Shown piece after piece: positions 1-7,909 of a DNA stretch of 22,766 bases. The stretch is from Actinobacteria bacterium 13_1_40CM_66_12 (lineage in GTDB: Bacteria; Chloroflexota; Dormibacteria; Dormibacterales; Dormibacteraceae): assembly GCA_001917895.1 (NCBI GenBank), contig MNEW01000027.1, forward strand, positions 1 to 22,766. Direction: 5' to 3'. The position numbers were made by a program, and so were the translations under genes. Under the pieces are notes generated by a model. It saw only the letters and a list, made by a program, of their open reading frames with translations. It did not search any database and was not told where the DNA came from. The first letter of the stretch is position 1. Every line of letters starts with the position of its first letter.

Positions 1-122
1 TTGGGAGTGGGCCCGAAGCTGAGCAGCGGCCATTTGTCGGGGGCGGTGAGGGTCTGGCCGGGCGGGATGCGGGCCACGTCGACGCCTTCCGGCACGCGCC
101 TGCTCTTGAAGAGGAACGACAT
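1..122 (-). CDS. Molybdopterin-dependent sulfite-oxidase-like oxidoreductase, N-terminus only
   Basis: Reading the reverse strand from the ATG at 122-120 gives 40 residues in an open frame to the window edge. They begin MSFLFKSRRVPEG and then carry IPPGQTLTAPDKWPLLSFGPTP. A short basic start, a 'PPGQ' turn and a 'KWPxLxxGPxP' segment form the usual N-terminal leader of the sulfite-oxidase-like molybdopterin enzymes of actinobacteria and relatives. Those proteins are about 200 residues long, bind Moco through a conserved cysteine and carry out redox reactions. None of the catalytic region lies in the window, so the family call rests on the leader alone. No Shine-Dalgarno sequence precedes the ATG. 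Instead a TATACT box lies 6 bases upstream, as expected for a leaderless message. Confidence 0.6.
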   Translation of the reverse strand, partial: MSFLFKSRRVPEGVDVARIPPGQTLTAPDKWPLLSFGPTP

Positions 123-128
123 TTCGCG

Positions 129-134
129 AGTATA
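129..134 (-). promoter_or_regulatory. Putative -10 box of a leaderless promoter for the oxidoreductase
   Basis: The reverse strand reads TATACT, five of six bases matching the TATAAT consensus. It ends 6 bases before the ATG at 122, so transcription would begin at or next to the start codon. No good -35 box is seen 16-18 bases upstream. This is an inference from spacing and from the lack of a ribosome binding site. Confidence 0.4.
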
Positions 135-168
135 GGAATCGGCCGGCAGGGCGCGATTGTTCCCCGGC

Positions 169-174
169 TATACT
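169..174 (+). promoter_or_regulatory. Putative -10 box for the tRNA-Ala gene
   Basis: The sequence TATACT lies 28 bases before the first base of the tRNA, a plausible distance for a short tRNA leader. No convincing -35 hexamer is visible. It is the only -10-like box in the 80 bases between the oxidoreductase and the tRNA that faces the tRNA. Confidence 0.4.
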
Positions 175-202
175 GGCCTCTCCCTCACCTACTAGAGCAC
201 GT

Positions 203-278
203 GGGTCCGTAGCTCAATTGGGAGAGCGCTTGAATCGCACTCAAGAGGTAAGGGGTTCGAATCCCCTCGGATCCACCA
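203..278 (+). tRNA. tRNA-Ala, anticodon CGC
   Basis: The 76 bases fold into a full cloverleaf. The acceptor stem pairs GGGTCCG with CGGATCC, the D arm is GCTC/GAGC, the anticodon stem is CTTGA/TCAAG, and the T arm is AGGGG-TTCGAAT-CCCCT. The discriminator base is A and the CCA end is encoded in the gene. The seven-base anticodon loop has T at 235 followed by CGC at 236-238, which reads the alanine codon GCG. The acceptor stem has the G3:U70 wobble pair, the identity element recognised by alanyl-tRNA synthetase. No overlapping protein reading frame should be called here. Confidence 0.97.
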
Positions 279-465
279 GCCCCAATCTGCAGTCGCCCGC
301 TCATCTTCTTCTTGAGCTCCGGTTCGACGCCAGGCTCGCGCTGAGCATCGCGAATATCTGCAAGCCACCAAAGACCGGTAGTTTTCCGAGGGCGTAAAAC
401 GAGAACGGTCCATACGCTGGCGCCACCTTCAGCATCAACAGTGCCGGAGGATAAGGGAGGTCGTC

Positions 466-1503
466 ATGCAAGACATCAGGCTTAGCCGCCGGGACGTTCT
501 GAAGGCAGCCGGCGCCCTCGGTGGCCTTGCCATCGCCATTCCATGGCTCGGACCGATCGTGGTCGCCGCGGATGAAGGGCCGTTCGATGAGCCGATGGGA
601 CCCTTTGGGCCATGGAGCCCGCCCGCTCCTATCGAGGAGTTGGCCTCAACCCACGGCGATTTCCACCCGGGCATCTCCAAGGACGGCCTCAGCCTGTTCT
701 TCACCACAGACCGCAGCGCGCCACCCCTGACCGAGATCTGGGTCTCGCGGCGGGCGTCTCTGGATTCCCAATGGGGCAGTCCAGACTCGGTCGATTCGCT
801 CAACTCCGCGGGTGCGACGACGGGCGTGCCGAATCTGGCGCCGAGTCGTCATTTCATCTATTTCAATAGCGACCGCCTAGGGAACGGTCGTCCGGGTGAC
901 CTGTACTTCGCGTTCCGGAAAGACAAGGGTGATGATTTTGGCTGGCAGGCTCCAGCCCTGGTCCCGGGGCAGCTGAACACAGCGGTTGCTGCCGAGGCCG
1001 GGCCAACCTACTTCGAGGATGAAGCGGGCCACCCTCGCCTCTACTTCACGCGTTTCGCGGGAAAAGGCGTCTTTGGACAGCCTGACCAGGACTTCGACAT
1101 CCATGTCAGCTTCCAGAATGCGGACGGCAGCTTCGGCCCCGGCCAGATCGTGCCTGCGCTGAATGCGATTCCGCAGGCTGGGGATCCACCGCACACGTGG
1201 TCACGCGACACCCGGACCGCGATCCGGCGGGACGGCCTTGAGATGTACATCACCTCCAATCGCCATGGGGGTCTGACCTACTCCGGTCTTCCTATGGAAA
1301 ACCTGTGGGTGTCGACACGCGCGGATACGTCGACGGAGGATTGGTCCGTCCCTGAGTTGGTTGAGGGACTGAACAGTGGATTCGGTGACGGCGGCCCAGC
1401 GCTCTCATGGGACGGGACCACGCTGTACTTTTTCTCCCAGCGGACTGCCTCCGGCCAGCAGGGCAAGCGCCAACTCTGGACCTCTTCCCGGGATCGGCAA
1501 TAG
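466..1503 (+). CDS. Tat-exported PD40 (WD40-like) beta-propeller protein
   Basis: This 345-residue protein starts with a twin-arginine signal: SRRDVLK at residues 7-13, a hydrophobic stretch to about residue 33, and probable cleavage after VVA or VAA near 34-35. The mature part is made of repeats in which a 'DG..L.FTSDR' strand is followed by 'LWVSxR'. Examples are ISKDGLSLFFTTDR, HFIYFNSDRLG, RLYFTRFAG, GLEMYITSNRHGG and TTLYFFSQRT. This is the PD40 pattern of TolB-like propellers, with about five blades. No catalytic residues are recognised, so a binding or scaffold role outside the membrane is inferred. GGGAGG lies 5 bases before the ATG and fixes the start. The gene converges on the LuxR-propeller-SBP gene, which ends 76 bases downstream. 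Confidence 0.8.
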   Translation: MQDIRLSRRDVLKAAGALGGLAIAIPWLGPIVVAADEGPFDEPMGPFGPWSPPAPIEELASTHGDFHPGISKDGLSLFFTTDRSAPPLTEIWVSRRASLDSQWGSPDSVDSLNSAGATTGVPNLAPSRHFIYFNSDRLGNGRPGDLYFAFRKDKGDDFGWQAPALVPGQLNTAVAAEAGPTYFEDEAGHPRLYFTRFAGKGVFGQPDQDFDIHVSFQNADGSFGPGQIVPALNAIPQAGDPPHTWSRDTRTAIRRDGLEMYITSNRHGGLTYSGLPMENLWVSTRADTSTEDWSVPELVEGLNSGFGDGGPALSWDGTTLYFFSQRTASGQQGKRQLWTSSRDRQ

Positions 1504-1554
1504 GAGGCACGCCCCAGCGGGTACCCCCCTCGCGGTTGAAGCGCGTATGGCGAG

Positions 1555-1574
1555 AGGCGCTCGCGCGTGCGCCT
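1555..1574. terminator. Weak hairpin between convergent genes
   Basis: AGGCGC and GCGCCT form a perfect 6-bp stem around an 8-base loop, in the 76-bp gap between two convergent genes. No T-tract follows on either strand, so this may be a weak bidirectional terminator or chance in GC-rich DNA. Confidence 0.25.
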
Positions 1575-1579
1575 GTCAC

Positions 1580-4500
1580 TTATCCGGCGACCGCGATCTG
1601 ATCCAGCGCAGCCTCATCTGACGATTGGTCGAATGAGTAATGGACCACGCGCTTGGGCACAACATCGATCACGTTCTCCGTCAAGTACGGCGCCATCGGA
1701 ACAAGCTTTTCCATCACGTAGATGTCCAGCGCGATCCAGCACTGGTTCTGCCGTTCGCTGCTGAGCATGCACTCGTCGATCCTGCTGTCGATGTTGGGAA
1801 CGCTGGCAACGCTGTAGCCCCAGGCGCGGAGTTGATCGGATGTCGCCCCGACCAGCGATCCGGAAACAGCCTGGCTGCTGAAATCGGTAGAGAAGGCAGA
1901 CGAGGCACTCATCCAGTTCACGCCGATACCCAAAGTCAGATCGAGCGGGATGCGGGCCGCGGGATTGCCAGTCTGGTCCGAGATGGCACGAGTGCTCTCT
2001 ACATCGAGTGTGATGCCGATCTTGCTCAGATCGCCCGAGATGAGGGCGCCCAGATGCGGAAAGCCCCCGTAGAGTCGCGGAAACAGCGTGGTCCCCATGG
2101 GAAACGTTGCCGCCAGCACGTGCTTGCATACTGAGGCGCTGCACATTCCACTGCGGGCCGGGTCATATCGGGACTGCTTCATCTCGTTCATGGCGAGCTC
2201 GATGCTGCCCATGTCATCAGGCGTCCCGTACGGCCGGTAGCCGCTCAGAGCGCCGTCTTCGAGGCTGTCGATGTTGTAGTGCGACATGATGGCGCCGGTC
2301 CGACCGCCGCCATGTGCATCGATAAGGGCGCGCTTGTCGAGGATATAGTTCACCGCCCTACGCACGTGGACATCATCGAACGGCGGAATTGCCAGGTTCA
2401 TCTCGATCGCCCGCTGGAAATCCCGCTCGTTGACCTGGACCTGGCCAAGACGTGGGTTGGCATCGAACTTCTGGATCAGCCATGGCATCACCTGCGGCGG
2501 AGGTGCACCGTGCAGGATTAGATCCGCCAGGCCGCCATCCAGCAGCTCGGCCGCCTTATCGTCGGACATCCCCATCGCGAATTGAAGCCGACCCAGATAC
2601 GCCGGCCGCAGATGGTCAAGGGCGGGTCTCCATGATGGATTGCGAACCAACACCAGCGTGCGGCCCGGATGGAACCCGCTCGTCGGCTGTTGTTGAGTTG
2701 CAGGCTGTGAGAAATCGACCTCGGCGCTCCCTTCGATCATGTAGGGCCCAGACGACACGAGGAAACGCCCGTATCCGCTGTCGTGGCCGGTCGCGACGCC
2801 GAACGGCGCGTTCAAATCGACCGGACTCGGTGGGATCGGACCACTCTCCGGCAGCGCAAATCGCGCGGGCAGGTCCGTAGCCACGTGGTCGAGATGGACA
2901 ACCAGCGTGTAGCGGTCCGGTGCCTCGAGTCCGGATATCGAGGTCGGATTGCCGCCGCCATGCGCGTACGCGTCATAACCTGTGATCACCGAGTAGGTTG
3001 TCGATTGCGCGAGCCGAGCATCACGCTGAAGTGAGCGGATGAAATCCGCGGCGGTGATCTCGGTTCGCTGCAGCGGTGGGGCGTAGTTGACGCCGGGCCG
3101 GATCCGAAATGTCCACGTGAGGCCGTCCGCGGACTGGTTCGGGAACCCCAACGCAAGGTCCGGTCGAAGCACGGCGCCGCCCTCGCGATAGTTCATGCCG
3201 ACGTGGGAGGTCAGGGTTCGGACCAGACAGCACCGCAGGATCTCGCTGGAATCGAGCGTGCCGCCACTAACCTGTGGATCCAGCGCATCGTCTTTCGCCG
3301 TTGAGCTGGCCAGCTCAGAGGGTTCCCAGATCGGCACTGCCACGCGCAGGGTGCCGCCCCGTGGCAATGCTGATTCTGCCGCCGGAGGATCGCTCAACAC
3401 ATGGCTGGTCAGCCAGACCGAATGGCCATCTGTGGCAATGCCATCCACGGTTCCGGCGACAGACATAGTGGCCAGGGCCTTGAGGCTCTCAGCGTCGATA
3501 CGTGAAACATGTCCCGAGGCGCCCTCGGCCACCCAGACCGATTGACCACGCGCGGCGACCGCTGACGGACCGATTCCGAAATCGACCCCGTCCTCCGCGT
3601 CCGTGGCTGGGTCGATTCGGATCAATCGATTGCCCGCTTCGCTAACGATCCAGACGGCATTCTCACCGGCTGCAATGGCGCTCGGCACGCTCGTCAGTCC
3701 GATGGTTGCCGTAACCGTCGCCGACCCAGGATCGATTCGGGAAACGCTCCTGCCGACCGCATTGGCGACCCAAACTGCTCCAGCGCCCACCGCAATCCCC
3801 TCGGGCCCTTCGCCGACGGGAATACGTGCGGTCACGATGTCTGTCGCTGGGTCGACCCGAAAGACAAGGTCGTCGTCTTTGTCTGCGACCCAGACAGCGC
3901 CCATCCCATACGCAACGCCTTCCAGGCCGCTGGCGAGGCGAGTTGGCGGTTGCCAACGGCCGGTCTTCGGATCGAACCGCTCCAACGACTCCTCCCCAAA
4001 CGCCGTGGTGACCCATACCGCCTCCGGGCCCACGGCGACTCCGACCGGCGGAGCATTGCCAGGGACTCGAAAGTGCCCGACGACAGCCCGTGTTGTGTTG
4101 TCGATCTTCAGGAGCGTGCCGTCGCCGTAGCTGATTTCCCAAACCGACCCGTCGCCGGTGGCGAGTGCGCTGCCATGGGTGTCGTTCGGCACGGTGGCAA
4201 GGACCCGTCCATTGTTCGCGTCCAGTTGGACCACAGTCTCGAGAGCATTCGGGCCTTGGGACGCCGGACGGGTGATGAGATACATTGCACCACCCACGGT
4301 CGCCACCAGCGCCCCCAGCAAGCCAAGCGCGACCATCCGGTTCGCCCTCGCCCTTGGTTCGAGACGTGATGCCGCCCCGGCCGCCATCGGGCGGGTCGCA
4401 GGCGCCGCGTTCCCATTCGCGGCCGCGGCCCAGGCAGCGATCTGACTCCGAGTATGAAAGCCGAGCTTGTTGCGGATCTGTTCGACGTGGTACTCGGACG

Positions 4501-4671
4501 TGCGCGCGCTGATGAAGAGCTTTTGCGCAATCTCCCGATTAGTCAAGCCGTCCGCGACGAGAGTGGCGACTTCCTGCTCGCGCCGGGTCAGAGGCCGGGC
4601 GGGACGCGCGCCAACGCTCGCCGAACGGGCCTCGTCCGCAAGCGGCTTCGTGGGGGGTCTCCGAGGGCCAT
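1580..4671 (-). CDS. LuxR HTH - membrane helix - seven-repeat propeller - family 5 substrate-binding protein fusion (apparent frameshift at the start)
   Basis: The main frame is open from 4675 to the TAG-free end at 1580 and encodes about 1,030 residues in four parts. First comes a LuxR/GerE helix-turn-helix ([16 protein letters not shown], then [20 protein letters not shown]). The remaining positions count from the TTG codon at 4546. One membrane helix lies at residues 71-91. Seven repeats of about 40 residues, marked by 'SVW[VEIL]' and '[RK]IDP.T', lie at 105-385 and form a YncE-like propeller. A family 5 (DppA/OppA-type) binding domain runs from about 398 to 988. The expected orientation is cytoplasmic HTH with an extracytoplasmic sensor, so this would be a one-piece membrane regulator that senses a peptide-like ligand. 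The TTG at 4546 cuts the HTH in half. The better start is the ATG at 4671-4669 (MALGDPP), which joins this frame only if the six-C run at 4657-4652 is read as seven. Confidence 0.8.
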
Positions 4672-4710
4672 TGTGTCACTTAAGGGCTCGCACGTCTGAT
4701 AGCGCGTGAC

Positions 4711-5493
4711 CTAGATCTTCTCCCAGACCGGCGCTCGCTTCTCAGCGAAGGCGGCCATCCCTTCCCGACCGTCAGGCGCGATCGCGTTGCACGCGATCGC
4801 CTCCGCCATCAATCGGTAAGCCTCGCTCTGTTTCTCTTCCACCTGCCGGTAGAAGCCCTCCTTGCCGATGGCCAAGGCATAACGGCTGAGCTGAGCGAGC
4901 TCTTCAACCAGAGCCATGACCTCCACATCGAGCCGCTCGAGCGGCACCGCGCGGTTGATCAGACCCCATCTTTCAGCAGTCGAAGCGTCTACAAATCGCC
5001 CTGTCAGGAGCATCTCGAGAGCGTTCTTGCGGCCCACGTTGCGGGCCACCGCCACGCCAGGTGTCGAGCAGAACAATCCATATCGAACCCCCGAAGTCGC
5101 AAAGCGACAGTCATCGCTTGCGATCGCGAGGTCGCAGGTGGCGACGAGCTGGCATCCCGCAGCGGTGGCGATCCCATGTGGCGCAGCGATCACCGGAACC
5201 GGGACCGCCTGCACCGTGGCCATCAGCCTGTTGCAGACAGCGAAGATGTCGCGCTCCTCATCCAGGCTCCGATCCATCATCTCCTTGAGGTCGTGCCCCG
5301 CCGAAAACGCCCGACCGGCTCCTTTCAACACGATGGCGCGCACCTCGGGCCGCTGGCTCTGCCGCTCGAGCTCCGAGGTCAGCTCTTTCATCAGTGCGGT
5401 GGAAAGAGGGTTCAGCTGCTGCGGCCGGTTGAGAGTGATGATCGCGGCCGGTAGCGCGTCTTCCACCAGGAGATAGTCGAGTGTTGGTTTCAT
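4711..5493 (-). CDS. Enoyl-CoA hydratase/isomerase (crotonase) family protein, ECHDC3-like
   Basis: The 260 residues show the crotonase fold signatures. The first oxyanion-hole segment is GRAFSAGHDLKE at 60-71. The second is GIATAAGCQLVATCDLAIAS at 107-126. It is followed by FCSTPGVAVARNVGRKNALEMLLTG and a C-terminal FAEKRAPVW. The wording matches the ECHDC3 branch. Both glutamates that catalyse hydration in classical enoyl-CoA hydratase are missing: the first position is Q115 and the second is about G135. Simple hydratase activity is therefore unlikely; an acyl-CoA isomerase, hydrolase or unknown role is open. GGGGAGGAG lies about 10 bases before the ATG at 5493. An alternative GTG start at 5517 overlaps the stop of the upstream gene as TAGTG but has no ribosome site. 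The gene is probably co-transcribed with the YjbR-like gene. Confidence 0.85.
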   Translation of the reverse strand: MKPTLDYLLVEDALPAAIITLNRPQQLNPLSTALMKELTSELERQSQRPEVRAIVLKGAGRAFSAGHDLKEMMDRSLDEERDIFAVCNRLMATVQAVPVPVIAAPHGIATAAGCQLVATCDLAIASDDCRFATSGVRYGLFCSTPGVAVARNVGRKNALEMLLTGRFVDASTAERWGLINRAVPLERLDVEVMALVEELAQLSRYALAIGKEGFYRQVEEKQSEAYRLMAEAIACNAIAPDGREGMAAFAEKRAPVWEKI

Positions 5494-5516
5494 TTCGCGA
5501 TTCTCCTCCCCAGGCA

Positions 5517-5909
5517 CTAATTGTGGGAACTCAGGTCGGCCACTTCGTCATACACGGCCGCGACCCGCTTGGGCACGCACATCCGCCACGCATCGAGCAC
5601 GAGCTCACGCATCTCCGTTTCGTCGATCGCATCCATCCGGACGAGCACCCAGTGGTACCGGAGGTCACCCTTCTCCGGCAGCATGAACTTGTCGGGCGAC
5701 CCGCCGATGAGCCAGTTCCGCTGCTCCTTCGGAAATCCGAATCCCATCACGGTCTGGTCTCGAGAGAACGACACATAGACGATGCGCCCCACGCGAAACT
5801 TGACGCGACCGCCCACGAGCGCCTCGGTGGTACGCGGCAGCGTCATCGCAAACCGCCGCACGTCCGCCACCGTCACCATTTGAGACGGATTATTTGACGC
5901 GCCACTCAA
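5517..5909 (-). CDS. MmcQ/YjbR family protein
   Basis: This 130-residue protein has the small YjbR fold: VADVRRFAMTLPRTTEA at the start, then GRVKFRVGRIVYVSFS, FGFPKEQRNWLIG, PEKGDLRYHWVLVRMDAID, and a last helix ELVLDAWRMCVPKRVAAVY. YjbR proteins resemble a DNA-binding fold, but their role is not firmly known. I chose the TTG start at 5909 because AAGGTGAG lies about 6 bases upstream; the in-frame ATG ten codons in has no such site. The stop codon overlaps a possible GTG start of the crotonase gene by one base, so the two likely form an operon. It is divergent from the permease gene across a 56-bp gap. Confidence 0.8.
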   Translation of the reverse strand: MSGASNNPSQMVTVADVRRFAMTLPRTTEALVGGRVKFRVGRIVYVSFSRDQTVMGFGFPKEQRNWLIGGSPDKFMLPEKGDLRYHWVLVRMDAIDETEMRELVLDAWRMCVPKRVAAVYDEVADLSSHN

Positions 5910-5965
5910 GGCAAACTCACCTTACGATTCGCTGAACTTCGGCAGCCGCCACAGGAGGGGGTCAC

Positions 5966-7426
5966 ATGGCTAGTGGTTCTCAGCAGGCGGGCACTCTTCA
6001 GAAGGACGCGATTGGCCTCGCCCCGGTCCTCTTCCAGTCCATCACCCACATGGCCCCGGCTGCCGCCGTGGCGTTCTCGATCATCTTCGCGGTCACCTAC
6101 GCCGGCGGGGCCACACCACTGGCAGTCCTCCTGGCCCTGGTCGCCTGCCTCCTGGTCGCGATCAGCATTGGCCAGCTGGCTCGCCACCTGCCCTCGGCAG
6201 GCGGGCTCTACACATACAGCGCGCGTGGCCTCCACCCGACAGCCGGCTTCTTCGTGGCCTGGGGTTTCATGCTCGCCGAGCCACTTGTGGCGCCGCTTCT
6301 CTACCTGATCTTCGGAAACGTTATCGGCGTGTTCCTCACAAACCACTTCAACACTCCAACGTGGCTCTGGGCGCCGTTTGCGGCGGCCGCCGGCATTGGG
6401 GTTTGGTTCCTCGTCTACCGGGGCGTGCGCATCTCCACCGAGGCGGGAGTCGCGATGGGCGCCTTCGAGATCGTCGTCTTCCTCGCCCTCGCCATCACGC
6501 TGATCGTCGCCGCCGGATCCCACAACACGCTGAGCGTGTTCAGTCCCAATACGGGCAACGCACATGGACTGGGCTCGGTTTTCGCCGGCATGGTGTACAC
6601 GGTGCTGGCCTTCATCGGCTTCGAGGCCTCAGTGCCGCTGGCCGAGGAGACAAAAGACCCGCGCCGCACTCTGCCCCGCGCCGTGATCCTGTCTTGCGTG
6701 CTCATCGGCCTCTTCTACCTCGTCTGCTACTACGGGGCGATGGTCTACTTCGGCCCCAATGTCGCAGCCGATCCGACCAACGGCTTCTTCGCCTTCAACG
6801 GCGGAGACCCGTGGGACGGGCTCGCCTCGAAGGTATGGGGTCCGCTGTCGATACTGGTGCTGCTTGCCATCATCAACAGCGCTTTCGCCAACTCCAACGC
6901 CGGCGCCAACGCCGCGACCAGGGTCGGCTACGCGCTCGGCCGCGTGGGCATCCTACCGCGGGCTTTAGCCCAGGTGCATCCGCGCTACAAGACTCCATAC
7001 GTCGCCGTGCACGTGCAGGGCGCACTCGGCATAGCGGTCGCTTTGATTCTGGGATTCGCGCTGAGCGGGCCGCTCAACGCCTTCGCCCTTCTCGGCACGG
7101 TCGCGACGATCGTCATCGTCCTCATCTACATCCTGACCAATCTGAGCAACCTCGTCTTCTATGTGCGCGAGCATCGTGACGAGCTCAACCCGTTCTTCAA
7201 CGTGATCGTCCCGATCCTCGGCATCTTGATCTTCGTCCCAGTTCTCTTAGCCGCCTTCGGCATCGACTTCGGCGGCCTTGGGATCGCGGGCCTGACCGCG
7301 CCGGCCAACGCGGCACCCTGGGTGGTGATCGCCTGGCTGGCGATAGGGGTCATCCTTTTCATTTACCTGTCCGCGCGTGCACCCGGCCGGATCCAGGAGA
7401 CGGCCAACACCTTCATCGAAGGCTGA
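5966..7426 (+). CDS. APC-superfamily amino acid permease
   Basis: The 486-residue protein is almost entirely hydrophobic, with about twelve predicted membrane helices. It carries amino acid/polyamine/organocation permease landmarks. The first is the broken helix 1 segment SITHMAPAAAVAFSI near 25-39. The second is LPSAGGLYTYSARGLHPTAGFFVAWGF near 75-101. The third is FIGFEASVPLAEETKDPRRTLPRA in the middle, a typical loop after helix 6. The final part (ANAAPWVVIAWLAIGVILFIYL) is one more helix. Such proteins import amino acids or polyamines by proton symport or exchange; the substrate cannot be read from the sequence. An AGGAGGGGG site about 5 bases before the ATG fixes the start. The gene converges with the last gene of the PadR operon, only 8 bases away, and no terminator hairpin is seen between them. 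Confidence 0.88.
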   Translation: MASGSQQAGTLQKDAIGLAPVLFQSITHMAPAAAVAFSIIFAVTYAGGATPLAVLLALVACLLVAISIGQLARHLPSAGGLYTYSARGLHPTAGFFVAWGFMLAEPLVAPLLYLIFGNVIGVFLTNHFNTPTWLWAPFAAAAGIGVWFLVYRGVRISTEAGVAMGAFEIVVFLALAITLIVAAGSHNTLSVFSPNTGNAHGLGSVFAGMVYTVLAFIGFEASVPLAEETKDPRRTLPRAVILSCVLIGLFYLVCYYGAMVYFGPNVAADPTNGFFAFNGGDPWDGLASKVWGPLSILVLLAIINSAFANSNAGANAATRVGYALGRVGILPRALAQVHPRYKTPYVAVHVQGALGIAVALILGFALSGPLNAFALLGTVATIVIVLIYILTNLSNLVFYVREHRDELNPFFNVIVPILGILIFVPVLLAAFGIDFGGLGIAGLTAPANAAPWVVIAWLAIGVILFIYLSARAPGRIQETANTFIEG

Positions 7427-7434
7427 AAGAGGGT

Positions 7435-7854
7435 TTACGCGGTCTCTCGTCGTCCCTCGGCGAATGGCTCCGCACGTTCAGGGCCGATCATGTGCACGAA
7501 CGCAGCGCGGTAATCGAGCAACGCCCGTCGCAGGTCCTCGGTCCGGTGACGCTTCTGCCCTCGCGCGAACTCGCGTCGAGCCTCGCGAAGCCTGGGCGGC
7601 AAGCGATCGCCGGCCACCGCATGGCCCTGTTCGCCAAGCATCACGGTCACCAGGGAGTCGGCTTCTTGTACCGCGTCTTCCGGCGCATCCATGAATCGCT
7701 TCTCGATTCGCTCCCAAGCCGCCACGTATCGGCTCCGAGTTTCCGCCGGTAGCGGATTGGGACGAACCGGCCGTACACGCCATGCGCGTGCCGTCGAGAC
7801 GGCGATGGCGACGAGCACGAGCAAGATCACGACGTCGATCACGACATTGGTCAT
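7435..7854 (-). CDS. Single-helix membrane protein of unknown function, last gene of the PadR operon
   Basis: The 139-residue protein has one N-terminal membrane helix (residues 4-22), a proline-rich linker, then a helical cytoplasmic part. The stretch SRYVAAWERIEKRFMDAPED, followed by AVQEADSLVTVMLGEQG, matches a pattern I recall from many uncharacterised actinobacterial proteins: 'RY..W...Q..FVD.P..AV..AD.LV..VM...G'. The ending TEDLRRALLDYRAAFVHMIG fits the same group. Function is unknown. GGAGGTG about 8 bases before the ATG fixes the start. It lies 55 bases after the six-helix gene, so it is probably the fifth gene of the operon, though it has its own strong ribosome site. Confidence 0.7.
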   Translation of the reverse strand: MTNVVIDVVILLVLVAIAVSTARAWRVRPVRPNPLPAETRSRYVAAWERIEKRFMDAPEDAVQEADSLVTVMLGEQGHAVAGDRLPPRLREARREFARGQKRHRTEDLRRALLDYRAAFVHMIGPERAEPFAEGRRETA

Positions 7855-7909
7855 CTGGGCTGCACCTCCATATGAGGTAACGCCAGGCCCATCCCGCCGA
7901 CCCGGTCCG

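Noticed and set aside
203..278. tRNA-Ala as an integration (att) site of a mobile island
   Set aside because: No repeat of the tRNA 3' end and no integrase is seen in the window.
192..413. A 73-residue reverse-strand frame across the tRNA
   Set aside because: It is antisense to a complete tRNA-Ala gene and has no homology I recognise.
279..465. A small gene or regulatory RNA between the tRNA and the PD40 gene
   Set aside because: No coding frame with a start and ribosome site, and no strong hairpin or clear promoter was found, apart from the ribosome site of the PD40 gene.
5906..6565. A 219-residue reverse-strand frame opposite the APC permease
   Set aside because: Low-complexity acidic/arginine composition, opposite a well-supported permease.
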